A stretch of DNA of 29,260 bases from VBAS01 sp965652775 (GCA_965652775.1 CBFGXP010000020.1:1-29260); one strand, 5' to 3'. Shown: positions 8,370 to 16,169, counted from the first letter of the stretch. Translations and numbers: made by a program. The notes: generated by a model not told the origin, from the letters alone.

Positions 8370-9140
8370 TTAACTCTTAACAGACTCCAAAAATTTACGG
8401 GTAATCTCGGCCATCTCACCTGCTCCTGCAAGTGCTTTTATATATGCGGTACCGATAATAGCGCCATTGGCATGTGCACACGCAATTTCAAAAGATTTTT
8501 TATCTTTTATCCCGAAACCGACGAGGACAGGGTTTTTCAAGCTTAACCCTTTTAGCTTCTGTAAATAGGTCTTAATATCAGTCATATTTTTATTGCTACC
8601 CGTTGTAGACGATGAAGAAACTGCGTATAAAAAACCCGTGCTTAATTCATCCAGCTTTTTGACTCTCTGTTCACTTGTTTCAGGCGTAACAAGAAAGATA
8701 AAATCCAGGTCATATTTTTTTATGATAGCGCCATACTCTGCTTCAAATTCATATTCAGGGAGGTCAGGAAGTATTAATCCATCAATTCCAACATCAGCCG
8801 CATCGGCACAAAATTTTTCAAAGCCGTACTGTAAAACAGGGTTCATATAACCCATAAGAACAACAGGTATGCTTATATTTTTCCTGAAGTCTTTCAGCTG
8901 TTCAAAAAGTTTTTTGATCGTCATTCCATTTGCAAGTGCAACGCTACTGCTTTGCTGGATCACGGGTCCATCGGCAAGCGGATCACTGTAAGGCATGCCC
9001 AGTTCTATAATATCCGCACCGTTTTCCTGCAAAGCTTTCATCACCCCCAATGTAGAATTTAATTGAGGATAGCCTGCGGTGCAGTAAACATTAAGCACCT
9101 TCCCCTGTTTATTTTTAAATAACCGCGGAATCCTTGACAT
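8370..9140 (-). CDS. trpA: Tryptophan synthase alpha subunit
   Basis: Cleaves indole-3-glycerol phosphate to indole and glyceraldehyde-3-phosphate; indole passes to TrpB in the alpha2beta2 complex. 256 residues, slightly short but normal for the family. The TIM-barrel motifs are present: catalytic Glu46 in ADIIELGMPYSDP, Asp57 in SDPLADGP, GYMNPVLQYG, GLILPDLP, FLVTPETS, YAVSSSSTTG (phosphate and loop-6 region) and VGFGIKDKKS. It is the last trp gene and overlaps the preceding DUF4259-like gene by 26 bases (9115-9140), so it is probably translated by coupling to that gene instead of to trpB. Confidence 0.97.
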   Translation of the reverse strand: MSRIPRLFKNKQGKVLNVYCTAGYPQLNSTLGVMKALQENGADIIELGMPYSDPLADGPVIQQSSSVALANGMTIKKLFEQLKDFRKNISIPVVLMGYMNPVLQYGFEKFCADAADVGIDGLILPDLPEYEFEAEYGAIIKKYDLDFIFLVTPETSEQRVKKLDELSTGFLYAVSSSSTTGSNKNMTDIKTYLQKLKGLSLKNPVLVGFGIKDKKSFEIACAHANGAIIGTAYIKALAGAGEMAEITRKFLESVKS

Positions 9141-10311
9141 GTTTCATTTTATAATTAGAAAAATTGACTTCACGAAAAGGTTGCATATTTTCCATTATCT
9201 CCGTTGCAATAATAAAATTATTGACCTCTCTTCTGGTCAAATGTTCAAAAACGGTGACAAAATGGCTCCAGCATTTTTCAATATCACTATTGCTTACGTT
9301 ATTGATCCTGATCGTTACATCAACATGCCACAAACCGTTATAAACTGTTACGTACATATCAGAAAGCAAAAACTTTTTACCGTCGAATTCAACATGCCTG
9401 TCAGTCAGCATTGATGGTTTGAAATGCACCTTACTTTCACATTTAAGCTGATAGTTCGAAGGCTTCCATTTATGTTTATCCCAATAATTGAATACATCTG
9501 CTAACAGCAATTCAACGGACTTATGACTTGTTACAAGCTGGTTAAACCGAACACTGGATGATTCAAAAAAAGTTCGTGTGAGCTCCAACCGGCCAACTTC
9601 CACTGCCAACTTCTGAAATTTCTTCATGGCTGCTTTATTAAAATTGAATGTATGAGCAACCATTACTATTTCATCGGATCCCGGTGCAAGCTCTTTAATA
9701 AAATTGGCCAGATCATCGTTCAGAATGGCTCTGCTGTTCTTAAAGTCCTCTAAGGAAGGAAGTGTTCTACTTTTAATATCCAAAAACAGTAGATCATTTG
9801 ATCCATCATCAACGTTTCTTCCATCATTTGCGATCACAATTCCATAAAAATATCCGTTATGTTCAACTGCAAGGCAAGTACCTGAAATGAACAACGAAAC
9901 CTTTCTTTGTTGCAATTCTCTTTTTGAAACTTTTTCATGTGGTGTATTTAAATCCTCATAAAATTTTGTTGTTGCCTGCCACCTGCTTTTCAACGTTTTT
10001 TCATCTGCTTCCAGGTCTTTCCATGCTTCATAATCTATCTTATCATAAATAAGACGGCGAACGATTTCCTTAATCTGGTCAGTAAGCTCTCCCTTTTTCC
10101 ATAGGGATAAAGCAAGCGCAAAAAAAAGATTACATTTTTCAGAAGGCAGATCCTTGATCGTGTCATAATAAGATGTATATAATGAATCTATGATCTGTTC
10201 AACCGACCATTTATAATCAGGTCCTTCCTGGTAGAGATACATTCGTTTAAAATAATCGGCAACCTCACAAGCTGTATCGTTTCCTAAAATTGCAGTGTTC
10301 CATGTTCCCAT
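9115..10311 (-). CDS. DUF4259-like protein embedded between trpB and trpA, function unknown
   Basis: 398 residues, cytoplasmic (no signal peptide or membrane segment). The first ~20 residues, MGTWNTAILGNDTACEVADYF, closely follow the DUF4259 opening (MG.W....F.ND.A.D...). The next ~90 residues are helical and acidic and would complete that domain. Residues ~125-398 are not recognised: a mixed alpha/beta region with VSLFISGTCLAVEHNGYFYGIVIAND and NDLLFLDIKSRTLPSLEDFKNSRAIL, without an obvious active site. The gene starts 15 bases after the trpB stop and overlaps trpA by 26 bases, so it is almost certainly part of the trp transcript. Some DUF4259 proteins look like toxin-immunity proteins by context, but no toxin is visible here. 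A role in tryptophan metabolism is not indicated by its sequence. Confidence 0.75.
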   Translation of the reverse strand: MGTWNTAILGNDTACEVADYFKRMYLYQEGPDYKWSVEQIIDSLYTSYYDTIKDLPSEKCNLFFALALSLWKKGELTDQIKEIVRRLIYDKIDYEAWKDLEADEKTLKSRWQATTKFYEDLNTPHEKVSKRELQQRKVSLFISGTCLAVEHNGYFYGIVIANDGRNVDDGSNDLLFLDIKSRTLPSLEDFKNSRAILNDDLANFIKELAPGSDEIVMVAHTFNFNKAAMKKFQKLAVEVGRLELTRTFFESSSVRFNQLVTSHKSVELLLADVFNYWDKHKWKPSNYQLKCESKVHFKPSMLTDRHVEFDGKKFLLSDMYVTVYNGLWHVDVTIRINNVSNSDIEKCWSHFVTVFEHLTRREVNNFIIATEIMENMQPFREVNFSNYKMKHVKDSAVI

Positions 10312-10326
10312 TCAGCTAAAATTTCT

Positions 10327-11517
10327 TTATAAATATTTCATATATGTTGCCAGGTCTTTATCTCCTCTTCCACTTAAACAAACAACAACCTTATCAGTTT
10401 TATTAAACTTTAAAATTTTCAATGCATGAAGTGCATGTGCACTTTCCAAGGCAGGAATGATTCCTTCTAATTTTGCTAACTCAAAAGCCGCGGCTAAAGA
10501 TTCCTCATCGGTTGCGCTTAAAAACGTTGCCCGGCCACTATCGTATAAATGTGCATGCATAGGTCCGATACCCGGATAATCAAGACCGGCAGAAATACTG
10601 TGCGGTTCGACAACCTGTCCATCTTCTGTTTGCATTACCAAACTTTTACTTCCATGTAAAATGCCCGCCTTACCTAATTGCGTTGTCGCAGCGCTTAGCC
10701 CGCTGTTGATACCACGCCCCGCCGCTTCAACAGCGATCAACTGTACTGAAAGTTCATCGAGGAAATGATAGAATGCACCCGCTGCATTACTGCCTCCACC
10801 AACGCAGGCGATCACATAATGCGGTAATTCATTTTCAGTTTTCTCCGATAATTGCCTGGACATTTCTTCACTGATCACACTTTGAAATCTTGCTACCATA
10901 TCAGGGTATGGATGCGGACCTACTACGCTGCCAATTATATAATGTGTATCATTTGGATTATTTATCCAGTCACGAATGGCTTCATTGGTCGCATCCTTCA
11001 GCGTTTTACTTCCGGAAGTAGCCGGGATCACCGTTGCTCCAAGCATTTTCATTCTTGCAACATTCGGCGCCTGCCGCTCAATATCTTTTTCCCCCATATA
11101 CACAATACATTCAACACCTTTCAATGCGCAAACCGTTGCTGTAGCTACGCCATGTTGCCCGGCACCTGTTTCCGCAATAATCCTTTTTTTACCCAATCGC
11201 TGCGCTAATAATATTTGCCCAATCGTATTGTTGATCTTATGGGCGCCGGTATGACAAAGATCTTCCCGTTTCAAATAAATTGTTGTTCCGTATAGTTGGC
11301 TCAACCGTTGGGCAAAATATAATGGAGTCGGCCTTCCTGCATAATCATGCAATAACCCCTGGAACTCTTTTTGAAAAGATGCTTCACTCATGACCTCCAG
11401 ATACCGGTTCTTTAATTCCTCTACATTCCGGTGAAGCATTTCAGGAATATACGCTCCTCCGAACTTTCCGTAATACCCAAATTCATCTGGTTCTTTATAT
11501 GTTTTATTAGTTGACAT
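10327..11517 (-). CDS. trpB: Tryptophan synthase beta subunit
   Basis: PLP enzyme that condenses indole with L-serine to give tryptophan. 396 residues, the normal TrpB1 length. The PLP lysine is Lys94 in CHTGAHKINN, the catalytic Glu is Glu116 in IIAETGAGQHG, the phosphate-binding loop is CVGGGSNAAG, and the C-terminal motif is CLSGRGDKD. The N-terminal GKFGGAYIPEML is typical of the TrpA-dependent form. It lies 146 bases after the DUF3667 gene, the largest gap inside the operon, which contains a 37-base dispersed repeat. An extra promoter there cannot be excluded, though I see no TAnnTTTG match. Confidence 0.98.
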   Translation of the reverse strand: MSTNKTYKEPDEFGYYGKFGGAYIPEMLHRNVEELKNRYLEVMSEASFQKEFQGLLHDYAGRPTPLYFAQRLSQLYGTTIYLKREDLCHTGAHKINNTIGQILLAQRLGKKRIIAETGAGQHGVATATVCALKGVECIVYMGEKDIERQAPNVARMKMLGATVIPATSGSKTLKDATNEAIRDWINNPNDTHYIIGSVVGPHPYPDMVARFQSVISEEMSRQLSEKTENELPHYVIACVGGGSNAAGAFYHFLDELSVQLIAVEAAGRGINSGLSAATTQLGKAGILHGSKSLVMQTEDGQVVEPHSISAGLDYPGIGPMHAHLYDSGRATFLSATDEESLAAAFELAKLEGIIPALESAHALHALKILKFNKTDKVVVCLSGRGDKDLATYMKYL

Positions 11518-11542
11518 TTTAATTTTTATGCACTTAGCTTTT

Positions 11543-11579
11543 CTACTACTATTTAGCTTCCGTTGCGTCGCACTCTTGT
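11543..11579 (-). repeat. 37-base dispersed repeat, copy 2, upstream of trpB
   Basis: Reverse-strand match (32/37) to 7123-7159. On the minus strand a 13-codon ORF, MKTKSTRVRRNGS, runs through it and stops inside the repeat. The repeat occupies the trpB leader, about 26 bases upstream of the trpB start. Confidence 0.75.
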
Positions 11580-11663
11580 ACTTTTTGTTTTCATGGCGTC
11601 AATTTCAACCCTGCGAATTACCTCTTTATTTCATTCTCTCTTTTGTCCTTTTATTCAAATCAT

Positions 11664-12407
11664 TTACTTAAAAAATAAATTCGTCAAAGCCGGTGACACA
11701 TAAAGCCGCCATACTGTAAATGTTCCCATTAGTAACAACATAGCGATAATAGCTCTCACATATTTTGCTTTAATAGTAAGAACTTTTGCCAGGTCAATCA
11801 TTATCCAGGCTATATAAAGTGCTTTCAAAATATCCGACCAAATAATACTTACTGAATTACCAGTAACCAGGTAATATATCAATGCAATTAAAACAAAAGA
11901 AGCATTAAGAAAAATAACTGTGCCGATCCCATATAATATCACTACTAAAGATTCAACAAAGTTATATTGCTTATACATGAGAAAAACATATACATAAATT
12001 GCTTGCACAGGCAATAAAAGTGTCAGTACAATATTCAAATGACCGATGGCATACTTTGTTGTTTCACCCGGACCAAAATAATCTGCAAAATTCACTGCTT
12101 TATTTTCACCAAACTGCTCACCCATTAAATAAAGAACCAGTGTATAAAGTCCTACCCAAATAAGATAATAGGAAAATGGTTTTTGATAATCTTTTCGCTT
12201 ACCATCAATAAAATTTTTAATCACAGTACCCGGAGCCTTCAATAATTGCGCTGAGGTAAAGAAAAAACCTTTCTCAGCATGTGTAAAGAAATGAAAGATC
12301 TCATGCCAGATATAATGAAATGTAATTCTTTCGGGCACTGGCTTCTGTCCACAATGGCTGCAGTATAAACCATTCGTCAATGCTCCGCAATTCTTACACG
12401 TTTTCAT
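11664..12407 (-). CDS. DUF3667 membrane protein in the trp operon
   Basis: 247 residues. The N-terminus carries a four-cysteine zinc ribbon (CKNC at 4-7, CSHC at 16-19), followed by the conserved DUF3667 segment (ITFHYIWHEIFHFFTHAEKGFFFT, KAPG, ID.KRK.Y.KPFSYYL). About five hydrophobic segments follow (roughly 82-97, 122-145, 150-185, 195-210, 218-240), so it sits in the inner membrane. The family is widespread in Bacteroidota and uncharacterised. Its ATG overlaps the TGA of the second trpF in an ATGA, so it is translationally coupled to tryptophan-pathway genes. A transport or membrane-tethering role for the pathway would be pure inference. Confidence 0.85.
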   Translation of the reverse strand: MKTCKNCGALTNGLYCSHCGQKPVPERITFHYIWHEIFHFFTHAEKGFFFTSAQLLKAPGTVIKNFIDGKRKDYQKPFSYYLIWVGLYTLVLYLMGEQFGENKAVNFADYFGPGETTKYAIGHLNIVLTLLLPVQAIYVYVFLMYKQYNFVESLVVILYGIGTVIFLNASFVLIALIYYLVTGNSVSIIWSDILKALYIAWIMIDLAKVLTIKAKYVRAIIAMLLLMGTFTVWRLYVSPALTNLFFK

Positions 12408-13033
12408 TTAAAGGCTTGTAAAAATTTCAATATTGCTGCCATATCTTTTACTCCAGGCGCGGTTTCAAACTTGCTATTGATGTCAATCGCGAAAAAATCC
12501 GGGTGGGTAAATGATCGTACTTTCAATGCGTCATCGGGTCCGATACCACCACTTAAGAAGAATGGCTTTTCAATTTTTGCTTTTTTCAATATACCCCAAT
12601 CAAACTGCTGACCAGTGCCGCCAAAACTTTCTTTTAAGCCGGCTGTATCAAAAAGGTAATAGTCACAAACAGCATCATAAGGTTCCACCATCTTGTCAAT
12701 TCCGGCAGCACCGTTCTCTATCCTGAAAGCTTTTATCACTTCAACCTCTGCACTGAGCTCGTCGCACATCTCAGGATTTTCGTTGCCATGCAGCTGAACA
12801 ATATCCAATCCATATTCATCAATTGCATCCAGCAATTCAGAATATCCTGGATTTACAAACACGCCGACTTTTTTAATATCAAAGTCTGCCTTCTTTATTT
12901 CTTTTCCAGAGATCTTATCTCCCATATATCGGGGCGAATCCTTATAAAAGATCAAACCTGCAAAGTCAATATTCAATGCTTCCAATTGTTGCAATTGCTT
13001 TAACTGCGTAATGCCACACACTTTTATATTCAT
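12404..13033 (-). CDS. trpF: Phosphoribosylanthranilate isomerase, second copy
   Basis: Amadori rearrangement of N-(5'-phosphoribosyl)anthranilate to CdRP. 209 residues, TIM barrel. The catalytic Cys is in the canonical KVCGIT (residues 4-9); the catalytic Asp is in YLFDTAG (~128). Also present: AGLIFYKDSPRYM, VGVFVN, VQLHGNE, the phosphate-binding GGTGQQFDW and FFLSGGI, and DINSKFETAPGVKD. It begins in an ATGA overlap with the first trpF and ends in an ATGA overlap with the DUF3667 gene. Of the two copies this has the more canonical N-terminal motif. Clearly homologous to, but well diverged from, its neighbour, so the duplication is old or one copy was acquired. Confidence 0.95.
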   Translation of the reverse strand: MNIKVCGITQLKQLQQLEALNIDFAGLIFYKDSPRYMGDKISGKEIKKADFDIKKVGVFVNPGYSELLDAIDEYGLDIVQLHGNENPEMCDELSAEVEVIKAFRIENGAAGIDKMVEPYDAVCDYYLFDTAGLKESFGGTGQQFDWGILKKAKIEKPFFLSGGIGPDDALKVRSFTHPDFFAIDINSKFETAPGVKDMAAILKFLQAFK

Positions 13034-13680
13034 TTGGTTGTCTTTTTTATACCTAGCTTTTCGGCAAATTTTCGAATATTGTTTACATCTTTTACGCCAG
13101 GTCCTATTTCAAATTTTGTGTTTATGTCAACTGCAAATAATTTTTCTCCCGCAGCGGTTGTTATAAATTCACTTAGCTTTTCCTCATCACCCGATTCTAT
13201 TCCACCGCTCAGGAAAAACGGCTTTACTGGTGGTGTTTTTTCTAACATGGACCAGTCGAATTTTTTCCCTGTACCTCCGTAACCTGCGCCAAGGGTATCA
13301 AACATAAAAAAATCACAAACCTCAGCATATGGCTGCGTCATATGGGGCAAGCTATCATTATCACTCAGGCGAAAGGCTTTGATCACCGATATATAATCCG
13401 CTATCTTATCACAGAACTTCGGGGTTTCATCTCCATGCAATTGCACCATATCCAGCCTGTATTCATCAACAGTCTTCATCAATTCATCATAAAGGGGATT
13501 TACAAACACACCTACTTTGATTATCTTCCCTTTTATCTGCCGCATTTTTTCTGCGACTATTTTCGTCGCCATGTATCTCGGCGACTTCGGATAAAAAATA
13601 AATCCTGCAAATGTAACTCCCATATCATCAAGGGCTGTCACTTGCTGTGGCAATGTGTTTCCGCAAACTTTAATCTTCAT
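13030..13680 (-). CDS. trpF: Phosphoribosylanthranilate isomerase, first copy
   Basis: 216 residues, same fold and reaction as the adjacent copy. The catalytic Cys is in KVCGNT (residues 4-9), where Asn replaces the usual Ile; the catalytic Asp is in FMFDTLG (~127). Also present: AGFIFYPKSPRYM, VGVFVN, VQLHGDE, GGTGKKFDW, FFLSGGI and DINTKFEIGPGVKD. It overlaps trpC by 11 bases (13670-13680) and the second trpF by 4. All residues I can check for catalysis are kept, so this is not an obvious pseudogene. Whether both copies act on PRA, or one has turned to another Amadori substrate, cannot be told from sequence alone. Confidence 0.94.
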   Translation of the reverse strand: MKIKVCGNTLPQQVTALDDMGVTFAGFIFYPKSPRYMATKIVAEKMRQIKGKIIKVGVFVNPLYDELMKTVDEYRLDMVQLHGDETPKFCDKIADYISVIKAFRLSDNDSLPHMTQPYAEVCDFFMFDTLGAGYGGTGKKFDWSMLEKTPPVKPFFLSGGIESGDEEKLSEFITTAAGEKLFAVDINTKFEIGPGVKDVNNIRKFAEKLGIKKTTK

Positions 13681-14467
13681 GTGCTTTTGCTTTTAATTGT
13701 TTTACAAACTCAGCAAAAGCAATCGTTGGATTATTTGCTTTCATAAAGTTTTCGCCAATAAGAAAACCCTGGAAGCCATGTTGTTTAAAAAGTAAAATAT
13801 CATTTACACTGCTGATCCCGCTTTCCGCCACTTTAAATTTAGGGAAACGTATCATTTCAGCCATCCGCAAACTTCTTTCAATATCCACATCGAATGTTTT
13901 CAGGTCGCGATTATTGATACCGATTATAGTTGTTTCGTCACAAATATGTTCCAGTTCTTCTTCGGCATGAAGTTCCAATAAAACTTCAAGTCCGATGTTT
14001 CCCGCAAATGTTGCAAGACGTTTCACTTCCTGAGGGGATAAACATGCTGCAATTAATAATATTATATCAGCCCCGATAGATTTTGACTCTATCAACTGGT
14101 ATTCATCGATTATGAAATCTTTTCGTAAAATGGGGATCTCGTTTACTCTCGCCTTGATAAGGTCATCATTACTTCCTCCAAAAAAATGTTCATCAGTAAG
14201 CACAGATAGGCATGATGCGCCATTCTCTGTGTATCCTTTCGTTACCTCTACAACATCAACATCAGGATTTATCATTCCTTTTGAAGGCGATCTTCTTTTG
14301 AATTCGGCAATAATGCCGGTTTTTGACGGATCAATTAAAAAATCTTTCATGGACAGCACCTGTCTTGAAAATAATTCTCTTTTCTCAAGATCAGCAACAC
14401 TAATTTTTGACTTTTGACTCTTGACTTCTGACTTTTTATATTCTATTATTTCCTCAAGTATATTCAT
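13670..14467 (-). CDS. trpC: Indole-3-glycerol phosphate synthase
   Basis: Converts CdRP to indole-3-glycerol phosphate. 265 residues, single-function TrpC (no fused TrpF). TIM-barrel motifs: AEFKRRSPSKG (~54-64), LRKDFIIDEYQL, LLIAACL, LLELHAEEE, GINNRDLKTF, ESGISS and GFLIGENFMK. Residues ~10-22, inside the N-terminal helix, are encoded by a heptanucleotide array that gives a Lys/Ser-rich sequence (KKSEVKSQKSK), acceptable for this variable, charged helix. The start overlaps the trpD stop by one base (TAATG), indicating coupled translation. Confidence 0.97.
   Translation of the reverse strand: MNILEEIIEYKKSEVKSQKSKISVADLEKRELFSRQVLSMKDFLIDPSKTGIIAEFKRRSPSKGMINPDVDVVEVTKGYTENGASCLSVLTDEHFFGGSNDDLIKARVNEIPILRKDFIIDEYQLIESKSIGADIILLIAACLSPQEVKRLATFAGNIGLEVLLELHAEEELEHICDETTIIGINNRDLKTFDVDIERSLRMAEMIRFPKFKVAESGISSVNDILLFKQHGFQGFLIGENFMKANNPTIAFAEFVKQLKAKAHED
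14404..14438. repeat. Heptanucleotide array inside trpC
   Basis: Four clear 7-base units (GACTTTT, GACTCTT, GACTTCT, GACTTTT) at 14411-14438, preceded by a degenerate fifth (AATTTTT). On the coding strand the unit reads AAAAGTC. It is translated in frame as part of the TrpC N-terminal helix. Confidence 0.8.
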
Positions 14468-15459
14468 TATTGCATAGTCATTAATTTATCAAGGCTCTTT
14501 TTTGCATTTCCGCTTTCCAGGCTCACGATCGCGGCATTGAATGCGTCATCATAGGTTTTATAATTACCTGTACAGTGAAGCGCCATCGCCGCATTCGCCA
14601 AAACAACTGCATTTTGCGCCCAGGTACCCTCTCCCTTTAATATCTTTAAAAAGATCCTTGCAGATTCTTCCACTGTGTTGCCTCCTTGTATATCATGCGG
14701 TTCAACCATTCTTTTTCCCAGCTGTTCAGGCGTTTTCACCTTTTCTCCTTCGTTAGTGATCACTTTTGTATCGTTGGTCAGAGAAATTTCATCATATCCA
14801 TCTAAACTATGAATTATGGTAAATGCTTTTTCAGTTTGTTGTAAGAGATAGTTATAGATCCTTGCCATTTCAAGACTGAATACCCCAACTAATTGAAACT
14901 TTGGATGTGCGGGATTCACCATGGGCCCAAGCATATTGAAAAAAGTTCTCATGGCGAGATTTTTTCTGATCGGCGCTACCGTTTTTAACGCAGGATGAAA
15001 AAGTGGCGCATGCAAAAAACAAATATTTGTTTCATCAATTTCTTTTTTCAACCTCTCATTCTCACTTTTAAATTTATAACCGATCTGTTCCATCACATTC
15101 GATGCGCCACTGATTGATGATGCACCATAATTGCCATGTTTAGCAACTTTTTGACCTGTGCCGGCAACGATAAAACAACTAAGTGTAGATATATTAAAAG
15201 TGTTCTTTCCATCACCACCGGTACCAACAATATCGATCGTATGAAATTCATTAAGATCGACCGGAACACAAAGCTCTAATAGCGCATCGCGAAAACCCTG
15301 TAATTCGTCAATGGTAATACTGCGCATCAGGTACACCGTCATGAAAGCAGTTATTTCATGCTCATTGTAAACGCCTTTGCCGATATTAACCAAAACTTCT
15401 TTGGCCTGATCACGGCCAAGCGTTTTGTGTTCGAATAAATGTTGAAGAATTTTTTTCAT
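14467..15459 (-). CDS. trpD: Anthranilate phosphoribosyltransferase
   Basis: Transfers phosphoribose from PRPP to anthranilate. 330 residues from the start I chose, MKKILQHLFEHKTL, which matches where TrpD families begin. The ORF stays open 31 codons further upstream (to 15552), but that extension is the translation of AT-rich spacer and C-rich repeat B (..LSSPLGDRG) and has no family counterpart. Motifs: PRPP loop GTGGDGKNTFNIST, KHGNYGASSISGASNVME, RTFFNMLGPMVNPAHP, and SLDGYDEISL. The only purine-rich ribosome-binding candidate, AGGGG eight bases before ATG, is part of repeat B. Confidence 0.96.
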   Translation of the reverse strand: MKKILQHLFEHKTLGRDQAKEVLVNIGKGVYNEHEITAFMTVYLMRSITIDELQGFRDALLELCVPVDLNEFHTIDIVGTGGDGKNTFNISTLSCFIVAGTGQKVAKHGNYGASSISGASNVMEQIGYKFKSENERLKKEIDETNICFLHAPLFHPALKTVAPIRKNLAMRTFFNMLGPMVNPAHPKFQLVGVFSLEMARIYNYLLQQTEKAFTIIHSLDGYDEISLTNDTKVITNEGEKVKTPEQLGKRMVEPHDIQGGNTVEESARIFLKILKGEGTWAQNAVVLANAAMALHCTGNYKTYDDAFNAAIVSLESGNAKKSLDKLMTMQ

Positions 15460-15490
15460 ACCCCTGTCCCCTAAAGGGGAACTTAGATTT
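15460..15490. repeat. C-rich palindromic repeat, copy B, at the trpD start
   Basis: ACCCCTGT, then the palindrome CCCCTAAAGGGG, then AACTTAGATT on the + strand. Same family and tail as copy A (2044-2076). On the mRNA it ends one base before the trpD ATG and supplies AGGGG at Shine-Dalgarno distance. Confidence 0.75.
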
Positions 15491-15560
15491 ATAGTTAACA
15501 ATAATATTTTATAGTCTTTATTCCCGAATATCAAAAACAAATCATCAAACAAAATTCGCC

Positions 15561-15590
15561 AAAGCCCCCTTTAGGGGGTTTGGGGGTTTA
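15561..15590. repeat. C-rich palindromic repeat, copy C, at the trpG stop
   Basis: On the minus strand AAACCCCCAAA leads into the palindrome CCCCCTAAAGGGGG and then CTTT. It encodes the last four residues (PQTP) and the TAA stop of TrpG. Copies B and C are in inverted orientation and bracket about 70 bases of AT-rich spacer between trpG and trpD. Confidence 0.75.
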
Positions 15591-16161
15591 GCCAGTTTCT
15601 CATAATTTGTTCTCCCAACGGGGTTAATACACTCTCCGGATGAAATTGCACTCCCTGCACATCGTAGGTCTTATGTTGCAAACCCATGATCATCCCGCTT
15701 TCATCTTCAGCTGTTATCTCTAATTCCGCTGGAAAATTTTCTTTTGACACAACCCAGCTATGATACCTTCCCACTTCCAATTCATCAGGGAGACCTTCGA
15801 ATAAAAAACTTTTAACTTTTAACTTTTCACTTTTAACTTTCACCGGCGTAGCTACTCCATGAAACACCGAACTAAGGTTTATGAGCTTCCCTCCAAATGC
15901 TTCACCTATTGCCTGGTGCCCGAGACAAACACCAAGTATGGATTTTGAAGACGCATATTCCTTTATCAATGGTAAAAGCAACCCTGCTTCTTCCGGAATA
16001 CCGGGTCCGGGTGATAAAATTATTTTATCATAATCTTTTACTTTCTCCAGGGGCAGCTGGTCATTCCGATACACATCCACTTTTTCATGGGTTATCTTTT
16101 CAACCAGGTGAACCAGGTTGTAAGTAAAGGAATCATAATTATCGAATACCAGTATCTTCAT
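15571..16161 (-). CDS. trpG: Anthranilate synthase glutamine amidotransferase subunit
   Basis: Releases ammonia from glutamine for TrpE. 196 residues, class I GATase fold. N-terminal ILVFDNYDSFTYNL, oxyanion strand SPGPGIPEEAG, catalytic Cys in ILGVCLGHQAIGEAFGG (~79), and the His-Glu pair in VQFHPESVLTP. Residues ~107-119 (VKVKSEKLKVKS) are encoded by a heptanucleotide array, replacing a normally variable segment before LFEGLP. The C-terminal residues PQTP and the stop are supplied by C-rich repeat C, so the protein's end was set by the repeat. It lies 89 bases after trpE and 111 before trpD. Confidence 0.96.
   Translation of the reverse strand: MKILVFDNYDSFTYNLVHLVEKITHEKVDVYRNDQLPLEKVKDYDKIILSPGPGIPEEAGLLLPLIKEYASSKSILGVCLGHQAIGEAFGGKLINLSSVFHGVATPVKVKSEKLKVKSFLFEGLPDELEVGRYHSWVVSKENFPAELEITAEDESGMIMGLQHKTYDVQGVQFHPESVLTPLGEQIMRNWLNPQTP
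15807..15841. repeat. Heptanucleotide array inside trpG
   Basis: Five 7-base units (AACTTTT three times, CACTTTT, AACTTTC). On the coding strand the unit is AAAAGTT. It is translated as VKVKSEKLKVKS between the core strands of TrpG. Confidence 0.85.
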
Positions 16162-16169
16162 ACCCCAAA

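Noticed and set aside
8315..8431. Upstream start for the thioredoxin gene, overlapping trpA
   Set aside because: The extra 39 residues would bury a normal signal peptide that begins at the ATG at 8314.
10852..11254. Open frames of 92-118 codons on the + strand across trpB
   Set aside because: They lie opposite a well-conserved gene, have Cys/His-rich composition with no family resemblance, and are antisense shadows.
15460..15552. 31-codon N-terminal extension of trpD in the same open frame
   Set aside because: It translates AT-rich spacer and C-rich repeat B, has no counterpart in TrpD proteins, and the internal ATG at 15459 gives the standard TrpD start.
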